Shown here: positions 1-7,353 of the stretch, piece after piece
How the letters are laid out: each line of letters begins with the position of its first letter
Position numbering within the stretch: position 1 is the first letter of the stretch
Origin: Candidatus Poseidoniaceae archaeon
GTDB lineage: Archaea; Thermoplasmatota; Poseidoniia; Poseidoniales; Poseidoniaceae
Length of the DNA: 11,086 nucleotides
NCBI GenBank assembly: GCA_013330925.1
Contig: DUHJ01000066.1
Coordinates: 1-11,086 of the forward strand
Direction: 5' to 3'
Notes under the pieces: generated by a model
What the model saw: the letters and a program-made list of their open reading frames with translations, nothing else
What the model was told of the DNA's origin: nothing
Databases searched by the model: none
Translations under genes and position numbers: made by a program

Positions 1-314
1 GTGTTGTTCATGCGATCAACGGGAGAACTCGCACCCGTTAGGTCAGCCTCTGTGAAGACATAGTCGACAACGAAGTATTCCATCGCAGAGCCGCTTGAGC
101 CGTTGTAGTGGTTGCTTGTGTTCTCATTGGTTGATGTGTAGTCGTTCACCGTGACGGTTGAGTTGTTGACAAAATCTTGGAAATGTTCCTCGAACAGAGC
201 ATCCAGTTGCTCGTCGGTCATTTGCACTTCAATCGACCCAGCATCGTCTGGCGCGACGCATCCTGCAAGGGACATGGACGCCACGAGAAGGGCCAGCAAA
301 ACGGCTCGGTTCAT
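1..314 (-). CDS. Secreted lipoprotein, N-terminal part (gene runs off the left edge)
   Basis: The minus-strand frame is open from the ATG at 314-312 to the window edge, giving 104 codons without a stop. Translation starts MNRAVLLALLVASMSLAGC, a short basic n-region, a hydrophobic core and a lipobox (Leu16-Ala-Gly-Cys19), so the product should be exported and anchored by a lipid on Cys19. The mature part is acidic and rich in Asn, Ser and Thr, with a stretch around residues 58-78 containing several N-x-S/T sequons, as expected for a surface protein. A GAGGT Shine-Dalgarno match (324-320) lies 5 nt before the ATG and decides the start. It is transcribed divergently from cdc48. I do not recognise the family of the mature domain; a solute-binding protein or a surface-attached domain are both possible, and the C-terminus is not visible. 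Confidence 0.82.
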   Translation of the reverse strand, partial: MNRAVLLALLVASMSLAGCVAPDDAGSIEVQMTDEQLDALFEEHFQDFVNNSTVTVNDYTSTNENTSNHYNGSSGSAMEYFVVDYVFTEADLTGASSPVDRMNN

Positions 315-429
315 GGTCGACCTCGAATCATGGCTCGCCTGCTCAACCCATCCTCGCCCTGCCCATCCCCGAGGTTAAAGGAGGTCAGCCGCAGAAGCCC
401 GGTGTAGCGGGATTCCCGCAGGTGATTGA
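315..429. promoter_or_regulatory. Divergent lipoprotein / cdc48 promoter region with a structured cdc48 leader
   Basis: These 115 bp separate two divergent genes. An A/T core, GGTTAAAGG (373-381), is the only TATA-like stretch; it lies about 50 nt before the cdc48 ATG and about 60 nt before the lipoprotein ATG on the other strand, so it could serve either gene. Just downstream are a consensus-like GGAGGT (380-385) with no start codon at the right distance, then a perfect short inverted repeat GCGGG-ATT-CCCGC (407-419), then the Shine-Dalgarno actually next to the cdc48 start. The elements are seen directly; promoter activity is inferred. Confidence 0.4.
420..426 (+). promoter_or_regulatory. 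Shine-Dalgarno site of cdc48
   Basis: AGGTGAT matches the complement of the conserved archaeal 16S rRNA 3' end (AUCACCU) and ends 3 nt before the ATG at 430. It begins immediately after the right arm of the GCGGG/CCCGC inverted repeat, so folding of that hairpin could affect its exposure. Confidence 0.6.
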
Positions 430-2658
430 ATGAGCGACGAAGAAGGTGTTTCCCTGCGTGTCTCCAAAGCCGTCCCCTCGGACGTCGGCCATGGCCGAGC
501 CCGAATTTCTGGCGAGCATGGGCTCGACCTCTCCCCTGGCGACGTGGTGGAAATCCGTGGCGAAGAACGCACCACCGCCGCCATTTATTGGCGCAGCCGC
601 CCTGAGGACGCCAAGCTGGACATCATCCGCGTGGACGGAATCATCCGCAAGAACGCAGGCGTGTCCCTTGGTGACCGCGTCACGGTCCGCAAGGTCGAGC
701 CAAAGGACTGCAAGAAACTCGTGCTCTCCCCGGTGATGCCGAACAAGCAGAAGGTCAAGTTCGGACCTGGCATCGAAGGCTTTGCCCGTCGCGGCCTCCA
801 CAAGCGCCCGGTCATGGCCGGCGATCGCATCTTCATCCCAGGGATGACCTTGTTCAGCGAGACCCTTCCCTTCGCCGTCCTCCAAACCACCCCCAAGGGC
901 ATCGTCCGCGTGACCAACGACACCGAGATCGTCCTCAAGGACGAAGCCGTGGACGAGGATGAAGTCGGCCAAACCGAAGGCATCACCTACGAAGACATCG
1001 GTGGCATTGGACAACAACTCCAGAAGATCCGTGAGATGATCGAGCTGCCGCTCAAGCATCCTGAACTGTTCCGCCGCCTTGGCATCGACCCACCAAAGGG
1101 CGTGTTGCTGCACGGGCCACCCGGGACCGGGAAAACGATGATCGCCAAGGCGGTCGCGACCGAGGTCAACGCCCACTTCAAATCCATCAACGGACCTGAA
1201 ATCATCTCGAAGTATTACGGTGAATCGGAGAAGCAACTGCGCGAAATCTTCGATGAAGCGAGCGACAACGCCCCAGCCATCATTTTCATCGACGAAATCG
1301 ACTCCATCTGTCCCAAGCGTGAAGACGTCTCGGGCGAAGTGGAGCGACGTGTCGTGGCGCAAATGCTGACCCTCATGGACGGCATGCAAGGCCGTGAGAA
1401 CGTCGTGGTCATCGGCGCCACCAACCGACAGGACGCCCTCGACCCTGCGCTTCGCAGGCCCGGTCGCTTCGACCGAGAAATCGAGATCGGCGTGCCCGAC
1501 CGTGAAGGTCGCCGAGAAATCATGGACATCCACACCCGCCAGATGCCCATCGCCGACGACTTCGACATCGGCTGGATCATGGACAACACGTACGGCTTTG
1601 TCGGCGCCGACCTCGGTGCCCTCGTTCGGGAAGCCGCCATGAAGGCGCTTCGTCGCTACCTGCCTGAAATCGACCTTGAGGCGGAGACCATCCCCCCAGA
1701 GGTGCTCGAAAAGATGGAGGTCAACATGGAGGACTTCCGAGAAGCCATCCGAGACGTGGAACCCTCCGCGCTTCGCGAGATTTACGTGGAAATCCCAGAG
1801 GTCAGCTGGAACGAAGTCGGTGGCTTGGACGAGGTCAAGGACCGGCTCAAGGAAAGCGTCGAGTGGCCGCTGACCCAACCAGAGTTGTTCGAGCACTTTG
1901 GCATCAAGCCGCCCCGAGGCATCGTCCTCTTTGGTGCTCCGGGCACCGGGAAGACCCTGCTGGCCAAGGCCATCGCCAACGAAGCCCAAGCCAATTTCAT
2001 CAGCATCAAGGGCCCTGAACTCATTTCCAAGTGGGTCGGGGAATCCGAACGGGCCATCCGTGAGGTGTTCAAGAAGGCCAAGCAATCCGCGCCCTCAATC
2101 GTCTTCCTGGACGAATTCGAGTCCATCGCCAGCATGCGTGCCTCCAATTCCTCCACCGGCGGTTCCGACGTGGCCAACCGCGTCGTGAACCAACTGTTGG
2201 CCAGCATGGACGGCGTCGAATCGCTTGACGGTGTCATCGTGGTCGCGGCCACCAACCGGCCTGAGATGATCGACCCTGCCTTGTTGCGGAGCGGTCGCTT
2301 TGAGCGTGTCCTGCACGTGCCGCCGCCCGACTCGCCCTCCCGAGAAGCCATCCTCAGCATCCACACGGAAGGCATGCCGCTGTCCACCTTCTCGATGAAG
2401 GACATCCTTGGAAAGATGGACGGCTTCACGGGGGCCGACATTGAATCGGTCTGCCGTGAAGCGGCCCTTATCGCCATGCGTGCGAGCAAGAAGAAGGTCA
2501 CGAAGACCCACTTCGAGGAGGCCATTGGACGCGTTCGCCCGACGGTGACCCCAGAGATGCTCGAGTACTACGACAAGATGGAGCGCAACATGACGTCCGG
2601 TCTGAGCGGCATCAAACGCAACGCGAAGGACTTCGGGTTCGGCATGGAATCCGCGTGA
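430..2658 (+). CDS. cdc48: Cdc48/VCP/VAT-type double AAA+ ATPase
   Basis: A hexameric unfoldase that uses ATP to thread and remodel proteins, in archaea feeding the 20S proteasome or acting alone. At 742 aa it is full length for the family. The N-domain (about 5-185) is the double-psi barrel plus four-stranded barrel type (SGDVVEI-like region at 36-42, PGM at 137-139). D1 has Walker A GPPGTGKT (229-236), pore loop KYYG (261-264), Walker B FIDEID (286-291), sensor TN (331-332) and arginine-finger region RPGRFDRE (343-350). D2 has Walker A GAPGTGKT (502-509), pore loop KWVG (534-537), Walker B FLDEFE (559-564), TN (609-610) and RSGRFER (620-626). Oddities: Ala replaces the usual Pro in the D2 P-loop, DEFE replaces DEID, and the C-terminus (GFGMESA) lacks a hydrophobic-Tyr-X proteasome-docking tail. 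The start is fixed by AGGTGAT at 420. The PRC-barrel gene follows 9 nt later. Confidence 0.97.
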   Translation: MSDEEGVSLRVSKAVPSDVGHGRARISGEHGLDLSPGDVVEIRGEERTTAAIYWRSRPEDAKLDIIRVDGIIRKNAGVSLGDRVTVRKVEPKDCKKLVLSPVMPNKQKVKFGPGIEGFARRGLHKRPVMAGDRIFIPGMTLFSETLPFAVLQTTPKGIVRVTNDTEIVLKDEAVDEDEVGQTEGITYEDIGGIGQQLQKIREMIELPLKHPELFRRLGIDPPKGVLLHGPPGTGKTMIAKAVATEVNAHFKSINGPEIISKYYGESEKQLREIFDEASDNAPAIIFIDEIDSICPKREDVSGEVERRVVAQMLTLMDGMQGRENVVVIGATNRQDALDPALRRPGRFDREIEIGVPDREGRREIMDIHTRQMPIADDFDIGWIMDNTYGFVGADLGALVREAAMKALRRYLPEIDLEAETIPPEVLEKMEVNMEDFREAIRDVEPSALREIYVEIPEVSWNEVGGLDEVKDRLKESVEWPLTQPELFEHFGIKPPRGIVLFGAPGTGKTLLAKAIANEAQANFISIKGPELISKWVGESERAIREVFKKAKQSAPSIVFLDEFESIASMRASNSSTGGSDVANRVVNQLLASMDGVESLDGVIVVAATNRPEMIDPALLRSGRFERVLHVPPPDSPSREAILSIHTEGMPLSTFSMKDILGKMDGFTGADIESVCREAALIAMRASKKKVTKTHFEEAIGRVRPTVTPEMLEYYDKMERNMTSGLSGIKRNAKDFGFGMESA

Positions 2659-2667
2659 GGGAGCATC

Positions 2668-2907
2668 ATGGCAAGTTTCTCCTCAGAGATCATCGGCCGA
2701 AACGTCGTTGACCTTGAGGGAGCCATGTTCGGTGTCGTCACGGACCTCCGCCTGACCGCCGCCACAGGCATGCTGACGCACGTCCTCGTCCAACACACGT
2801 CGGAAATCGATCCTGAACGCTTGCCTTGGAGCACGCGCAACGGCATTGTCGAAGTCCCTGTGGACGAAGTTGAGCGCATCGCAAACCTCGTGCATTTGCG
2901 CCGCTGA
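2668..2907 (+). CDS. Small PRC-barrel domain protein
   Basis: A 79-aa protein made of one PRC-barrel and nothing else. The pattern is characteristic: IIGRNVVDLEGAMFGVVTDLRL at residues 8-29 (Gly-Arg/Lys then D-x-x-G-x-x-x-G-x-V-x-D), a central strand with THVLVQ, and VPVDEVERIANLVHLRR at the end, where other archaeal PRC proteins also carry a V-x-x-I-G/A-x-x-V-x-L strand. PRC barrels are protein- or RNA-binding modules found in photosynthetic reaction centre H subunits, RimM, and in archaeal cell-division partners of SepF (the CdpB proteins of haloarchaea). Its specific partner cannot be read from the sequence. The gene begins 9 nt after the cdc48 stop, with a weak GAGG (2657-2660) overlapping that stop, so co-transcription with cdc48 is likely. 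Confidence 0.85.
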   Translation: MASFSSEIIGRNVVDLEGAMFGVVTDLRLTAATGMLTHVLVQHTSEIDPERLPWSTRNGIVEVPVDEVERIANLVHLRR

Positions 2908-2987
2908 GCCATGATGCAAACGCCCACACGGGCGGGCAACCTTCTAAACGTGCAGGAAGGCGTCTTTGTCTGAACATTGTTCTAGAG
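2908..2987. promoter_or_regulatory. 80-bp gap before the membrane operon, with a short GC-rich inverted repeat
   Basis: This is the only sizeable gap within the plus-strand block. It holds a perfect inverted repeat CGCCC-ACAC-GGGCG (2921-2934) and then a moderately A/T-rich stretch up to the GTG start at 2988. There is no T-run after the repeat, so it is not a convincing terminator. The gap could carry an internal promoter for the three membrane genes, but no clear TATA box or BRE was identified. Confidence 0.3.
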
Positions 2988-4613
2988 GTGAGGCGCATCG
3001 AGGCATCAGCAAAGGTACGAAGGTTGGCGCTCCAAATCGCCTTCTGGACCGTGCTCGCCACACTGCTCCTCAGTGTCCTGCTGACCTTCGTCAACGTGGC
3101 GAACGTCAACCAACTCTCTGCGTACGACGACGATTGGAACGACCTGTCCTCCTTCCGCGAGGACCTTGAGACGATGGGCATCGAGACGCGCTCCCTGGTC
3201 AGCAGCCCGCTGCTGCTCGCGGACATCGACGATCCTCGCAACACCACCTACATCGTCGCAGGCGTCGAGCGTGACACCCTCTCCTTGCCTCAGTTTGACC
3301 CCGATGGTCTGATCCGCTTCGCGACCGAGGACGGCTACTCGCCTTCGGAGATTGAAGCCATCGTGAAGTTCGTTCAGGACGGTGGCACGGTCATCGTCAT
3401 GGAAGACTTCGGCTATGCGGGCAACATCGCCGATGCCTTCGGGCTGAGTTACGGCGGCTGGCAACTCTACGACACGGTGTACGCCACAGAGCTCGATTAC
3501 AACTACATCTGGATGTGCGTCCAAGAGAGCCCTTGTGGCATGAACGGCACCGAGTTGGACCTTTCCACCGTGGACACCCACCCCCGCTGGGGCGAGGACG
3601 CTGAATCCGTCAGCCACCCCTGTGCGCTCATCGACGGCGAGATCATGAGCGAGAGCGATGCGGGCCTGTGCGCGCACCACTGGGTCCAAACCGCGCCTGG
3701 TCAGGGCGTTGTCGAGTTCAACGCCTCCTACCGTGTGCTGCTCAACAACGCCACCGGCATCGAGGTGCTCCCCGAAGTGCGAGGAGCCTTCAACGAAATC
3801 AACATCCTCGCCAAGACCAGCAACGAAGCCACGGTCGACGTGAACGGTGACGGTGAGATCTGGGTCGGCAACGAAGTGACCGCAGAAACGCCCGACTTGT
3901 GGGGCCAATTCAACCTCAGCGTCGAAGCCTGTGCAGACCGTTCATGCGACCCGGATGAGGGCGGCCGGATCATCTTCTATGCCGACGGAAGCATGCTGAT
4001 CAACGCCCTCTACGATTACGAGGGCTTCAACGACGGGGATTATGGAGACGTCGAACAAGCCGTTCCCGTAAACGACAACCGCCGCCTCATCCTCGACGTC
4101 ATCGCGGAATCCTTGGCCGACACGTCCGGAGAACCGACCGGCATGGCCTCGCCGAACGCTCAGGTCATCTTCGACGAGAGCAGGCACGCTCAGAATGCGG
4201 TGCTGACCGAATCCTACAACACCGTCTACTTCCTTTTGGTCTACTTCACCGGCGAAGGTTTGGCGATGGCCATCTTGTTCGTCGGTCTCTTCCTGACCTT
4301 TGAGATGGTGCTGCTACGAAAGCGTGACCCACAAGGGTGGCGCCACGTCTTCAGCATCATCTACTACGGCTTTGGGGATGCAGAGCGGTACGGGTACTAC
4401 GCCGAGACCGAGAAAATCCGTCAGGTCTTCTTGTCGAAGGTCCGAAACCAAAGCGGATTGACCCGGGAAGAATTCGACGAACTTCAGGTCCAAGAATTGG
4501 TTCAACTCATCGGTGACGAAGCCTTGGCCACCTTCGCGGTGAAACCGGCGAAATACAACCTCGAACAGACCGTGGCCCTGGTCAAGCGCATCAAAGCATG
4601 GGGGCGTGGCTGA
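2988..4613 (+). CDS. DUF4350-like membrane protein with large extracellular domain
   Basis: The 541-aa protein has one helix at about 13-38, an outside domain of about 375 residues, a second helix at about 412-443 and a cytosolic tail of about 95 residues. The ectodomain opens with the DUF4350 pattern: a 'when to trust' segment SPSEIEAIVKFVQDGGTVIV (118-137) followed by an early Gly-rich turn, and closes with GGRIIFYADGSMLINALYD (325-343) and NDNRRLILDVI. This is the fold of an inactive glutamine-amidotransferase-like domain. The ectodomain holds six Cys (177, 183, 212, 228, 314, 320), five N-x-S/T sequons (85, 186, 245, 254, 309) and a DVNGDGEI loop (284-291) resembling an EF-hand or dockerin calcium loop. 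The start is GTG with no ATG nearby and a poor Shine-Dalgarno. DUF4350 genes commonly sit beside DUF58 genes, as here. Biochemical function is unknown. Confidence 0.8.
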   Translation: MRRIEASAKVRRLALQIAFWTVLATLLLSVLLTFVNVANVNQLSAYDDDWNDLSSFREDLETMGIETRSLVSSPLLLADIDDPRNTTYIVAGVERDTLSLPQFDPDGLIRFATEDGYSPSEIEAIVKFVQDGGTVIVMEDFGYAGNIADAFGLSYGGWQLYDTVYATELDYNYIWMCVQESPCGMNGTELDLSTVDTHPRWGEDAESVSHPCALIDGEIMSESDAGLCAHHWVQTAPGQGVVEFNASYRVLLNNATGIEVLPEVRGAFNEINILAKTSNEATVDVNGDGEIWVGNEVTAETPDLWGQFNLSVEACADRSCDPDEGGRIIFYADGSMLINALYDYEGFNDGDYGDVEQAVPVNDNRRLILDVIAESLADTSGEPTGMASPNAQVIFDESRHAQNAVLTESYNTVYFLLVYFTGEGLAMAILFVGLFLTFEMVLLRKRDPQGWRHVFSIIYYGFGDAERYGYYAETEKIRQVFLSKVRNQSGLTREEFDELQVQELVQLIGDEALATFAVKPAKYNLEQTVALVKRIKAWGRG

Positions 4614-4615
4614 CC

Positions 4616-5869
4616 ATGTGGACCCGCAAGGCTGCGTTTACGCTTGTGGCAGGGCTCTCGCTCATCCTCATCGGGATGATGATCTCAAACTTCCAGATGA
4701 TGATCCTCGGGTTCACCTTCATCGCCTTCATCACCGTCAATTCGTGGATGTCCGGCCACGGTGACATCGAAGTGCAGCGCACCCTTTCTGCCGACAACCT
4801 GTACAAAGGGGACGACCTCTACGTGGAACTCCTCGTCATCAACCGCTCCTTGCGCCGCACGCAGACGCTCGAAGTCTTCGACAACGTCCCCCACGAAATG
4901 AAGCTCCGAAGCGGTTTGAACCAAATGCGTCTGGACCTGAAGCCCGGTGAATCCGCCCGGATTCGCTACGTGCTCCGTTGCCCCTTGCGCGGCCACTACA
5001 CCATCGGTCCCGTGTCCTTGCGCCATCGCAACACGTTCAACCTCGGCGTGGACGAAATGCGTGTGGACCACCACTCCGACATCGTCGTCTTCCCACAGGT
5101 GAAGGACGTGGAGGAAGCCTTCCTCCGGAGCCGGACGCCAAAGATGTACACTGGGGCCACGACCCTGCGCACCCCCGGTCAAGGGTCCGAGTTCTACTCG
5201 CTGCGTGAGTATGTGCCCGGTGATCCGTTCAAGAGCATCAACTGGAAGGCCTTCGCGCGCACGGGGGAACTGATGGTCAACGAGAAGTGCCGTGACGCGG
5301 TCACCGACGTGTTCATCCTCCTCGATGCTCGTGAAATTGCTCGGGTTGGAACGGTGCTCAAGAATCCCTTGGAGATGGGATGCGTTTCCGCCGCGTCACT
5401 TGCGAGTTTCTTCCTCCAGCGCCGCGACTCCGTGGCCCTGGCCGTCTACGGTGACGGCTTGTCCTACCTGCCCCCGGACACCGGCGACAAGCAGTACTTC
5501 AAGATCCTCAGCAACCTTGCTGGCGTTCAACACCGCGGAGAGATGCCGCTCCAGGCGGTGACCAACTCGATCTCAGGACGTTTCAGCCGCGGCTCTCCCG
5601 TCTTCATCATCTCCAGCGTCGAAGGCGACGGGACCGTTCCCGCAGCCGTCCGTGACCTCGTCGGCCGGGGCCACGACGTCACCGTCTTGACCCCATCGAG
5701 CATCGATTTCGAGCGGCTCGTCAGCCGTATTCCTCGTTTGTCGTACGAAGTGCTCCGCATGGAACGCCAGAACAGGTTGACGACCTTGGCCGGCGCTGGA
5801 GCACAGGTCATCGACTGGATGCCTGACATGGACTTGGCTCAGGCGTTGATGCAAGTGAGGGGGTACTGA
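4616..5869 (+). CDS. DUF58 domain membrane-anchored protein
   Basis: The 417-aa protein has two close hydrophobic helices at the N-terminus (about 5-23 and 26-43, counted from MWTRK), a beta-rich segment (about 50-150) and a C-terminal DUF58 domain. The family signature is plain: REYVPGDPFKSINWKAFAR at 197-215, where REY, GD and INWK are hallmark residues. After it comes a vWA-like domain (about 230-410), but the metal-site motif reads D-A-R-E-I (237-241) instead of DxSxS, so metal binding is doubtful. DUF58 proteins usually accompany a MoxR AAA+ ATPase and a DUF4350 or transglutaminase-like protein; no MoxR gene is seen here. I prefer the ATG at 4616, 2 nt after the upstream stop, because the next junction has the same form (TGA-C-ATG). 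An ATG at 4598, in frame and overlapping the upstream gene, is the alternative; neither has a strong Shine-Dalgarno. Confidence 0.88.
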   Translation: MWTRKAAFTLVAGLSLILIGMMISNFQMMILGFTFIAFITVNSWMSGHGDIEVQRTLSADNLYKGDDLYVELLVINRSLRRTQTLEVFDNVPHEMKLRSGLNQMRLDLKPGESARIRYVLRCPLRGHYTIGPVSLRHRNTFNLGVDEMRVDHHSDIVVFPQVKDVEEAFLRSRTPKMYTGATTLRTPGQGSEFYSLREYVPGDPFKSINWKAFARTGELMVNEKCRDAVTDVFILLDAREIARVGTVLKNPLEMGCVSAASLASFFLQRRDSVALAVYGDGLSYLPPDTGDKQYFKILSNLAGVQHRGEMPLQAVTNSISGRFSRGSPVFIISSVEGDGTVPAAVRDLVGRGHDVTVLTPSSIDFERLVSRIPRLSYEVLRMERQNRLTTLAGAGAQVIDWMPDMDLAQALMQVRGY

Positions 5870-5870
5870 C

Positions 5871-7091
5871 ATGGCCGGTGACGTCGAAGCCCAGTCGGAC
5901 ATCACCCACGCAGGTGGCCACCGAAGCACCCTGCACCTCAAGAACCTGCGAAAGCAGTGGCAAATCCTTGCCCTCCAGGTCACCGCCACGGTGGCCTTGG
6001 TGTGGATGTACATGGAGGTCATCAGCACCTATGTGGTGGGTTCCATCGACCACACCATGCTCTTCGAAACCCTGGAATTCGTGCTCGGTTCAGATCTTCC
6101 GCTGAGCGACTGGATGACCGGTGTGGGACGTTCGGGCCTGGCCCGCTTCTACGTGCCCTTGGTGCTCGGGTTGTCCTTTGGCGGGGGCATGGCGCTGTTG
6201 GCCTTCCAATCCCCCAAGGTCCAACAACGCCTCAAGCTGGGAGTCATCGTTGGCCTGATCGTCCTGCTCGTCGGCCGCACCCTCCTTTCATGGCTCGGTG
6301 GCATGATCATCGGGTTCGAACTGGACCTGCCCAATTCAGACGAATTGGCCCTGCTTCAGTGGCCGTTGATGCTCATCCTGTCGTTGCTGGTCATGTTCGT
6401 CTACTTGCTCCCCATCATCATGGGCACCCGAGGCATCTGGGGATTGTCCCGTCAAGCCATCATTTGGTCCATCGGGTTCACGCTCCTCTTCCTCGGCCTG
6501 CACGCGATGCTGACCTTCCCTGTGGTCCTCAACCAACTTGGGGCGTACGGAGAGGGATTGACCACGCTCGACACACAGGTGGGCACGCCGACCATCAGCC
6601 TGCTCGGCTTCGAATTGGTCACACGCCAGCAGTTCTCCCTCATCCTCATCGCCGTGCTGATGATGGTCTTCCAAGAATCGGCCTTTGGCGTGATTCGTCA
6701 CCTTGAGTACGCCTACCGCCTCCCTGAATCCTGCAAGCGTGACGAGGAGTATGTCCGTCAAATGGACAACGTCCTCAACGCCCACCTCCGCCATACCGCC
6801 CTCTACTTGGGCCTGACCGGTCTTGCCACGATGGTGGCCATCGGCTTCCATGGCGTCCTGCTGGAATTGGTCTCGGCGACCACAGGAAGCCAGTGGGCTG
6901 AACAGGTCTCCGAATCCATCGAATTGCGGCTGACGTACGGCGTTGTGATCTCCGCGCTTCTCTTCCTCGGGGTTGCTGCTGCGGTCCGTTTGTTGGTGCC
7001 TTGGGGCCGACTTGCACAACTCCGTGCAGTCCTCACGGGAGTGATCCGCAACGAGCCTGAGCCCACCACCGAAGACAAAATTTGGACCTAA
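5871..7091 (+). CDS. Unrecognised multi-pass membrane protein (about eight helices)
   Basis: I do not recognise the family of this 406-aa protein. A polar N-terminus of about 30 residues precedes hydrophobic segments at about 31-56, 91-112, 122-148, 160-184, 194-218, 253-273, 308-332 and 354-377. A charged stretch (about 276-308, RHLEYAYRLPESCKRDEEYVRQ) separates helices six and seven and contains the only Cys (288). The acidic C-terminus (EPEPTTEDKIWT) is likely cytosolic. There is no transporter or enzyme motif I can name. The gene starts one nt after the DUF58 stop (TGA-C-ATG), so the two are almost certainly co-translated. By position it is the membrane partner of the DUF4350/DUF58 pair, where some organisms encode a transglutaminase-like or other integral protein. 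Its TAA interlocks with the stop of the convergent minus-strand gene. Confidence 0.85.
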   Translation: MAGDVEAQSDITHAGGHRSTLHLKNLRKQWQILALQVTATVALVWMYMEVISTYVVGSIDHTMLFETLEFVLGSDLPLSDWMTGVGRSGLARFYVPLVLGLSFGGGMALLAFQSPKVQQRLKLGVIVGLIVLLVGRTLLSWLGGMIIGFELDLPNSDELALLQWPLMLILSLLVMFVYLLPIIMGTRGIWGLSRQAIIWSIGFTLLFLGLHAMLTFPVVLNQLGAYGEGLTTLDTQVGTPTISLLGFELVTRQQFSLILIAVLMMVFQESAFGVIRHLEYAYRLPESCKRDEEYVRQMDNVLNAHLRHTALYLGLTGLATMVAIGFHGVLLELVSATTGSQWAEQVSESIELRLTYGVVISALLFLGVAAAVRLLVPWGRLAQLRAVLTGVIRNEPEPTTEDKIWT

Positions 7092-7342
7092 GGGTCACGA
7101 TGGCGAAGTTGAACGACACCTGCCAAGCGCTCACCCACGGTGGCCCACACCACGTAAGCAATGGGAAGGCTGAGCATCACCGTGATCCATGCGGGCACCA
7201 TGATTTGCTCCGCGGCAAGGTAGACCCCGCCTCCGATCCCAATCAACACGGCCAGCAGGATGATCCGTTCGAGGAACAGAGGGTAAGGCCGGTTGATCAC
7301 AGCGTTGTCCTGCTGCGGTGGCAGGGGTGAGGCTGCATCCAT
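7088..7342 (-). CDS. Small two-helix membrane protein, last gene of the Roadblock operon
   Basis: An 84-aa protein with a proline-rich polar N-terminus (MDAASPLPPQQDNAVINRPY), then two hydrophobic segments at about 23-43 and 50-70 joined by a short turn, and a basic C-terminus (RLAGVVQLRHRDP). I recognise no family. The ATG at 7342 has a GAGGTG Shine-Dalgarno (7353-7348) 5 nt upstream that overlaps the TGA of the 1018-aa gene, so translation is probably coupled to it. That supports it as a true gene rather than a shadow, and suggests a membrane anchor or partner for the large coiled-coil protein. Its stop (TAG, 7090-7088) overlaps the stop of the facing gene. Confidence 0.78.
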   Translation of the reverse strand: MDAASPLPPQQDNAVINRPYPLFLERIILLAVLIGIGGGVYLAAEQIMVPAWITVMLSLPIAYVVWATVGERLAGVVQLRHRDP

Positions 7343-7347
7343 GCTTG

Positions 7348-7353
7348 CACCTC
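7348..7353 (-). promoter_or_regulatory. Shine-Dalgarno overlapping the upstream stop
   Basis: GAGGTG on the minus strand shares bases with the TGA (7354-7352) of the 1018-aa gene and lies 5 nt before the ATG at 7342. This is the usual layout for termination-reinitiation coupling and fixes the start of the small membrane protein. Confidence 0.65.

Noticed and set aside
385..2085. 566-codon open frame on the minus strand opposite cdc48
   Set aside because: It is an antisense shadow of a high-GC gene whose codon positions avoid stops in that frame; the translation has no recognisable domain, while the plus strand encodes an unmistakable Cdc48.
2921..2934. CGCCC/GGGCG inverted repeat as a terminator after the PRC gene
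   Set aside because: The stem is only 5 bp and no T-run follows it, so termination is not supported.
3006..3908. 300-codon minus-strand frame opposite the DUF4350-like gene
   Set aside because: Shadow frame rich in His, Val and Asp typical of GC-rich antisense; the plus strand has membrane helices and family motifs.
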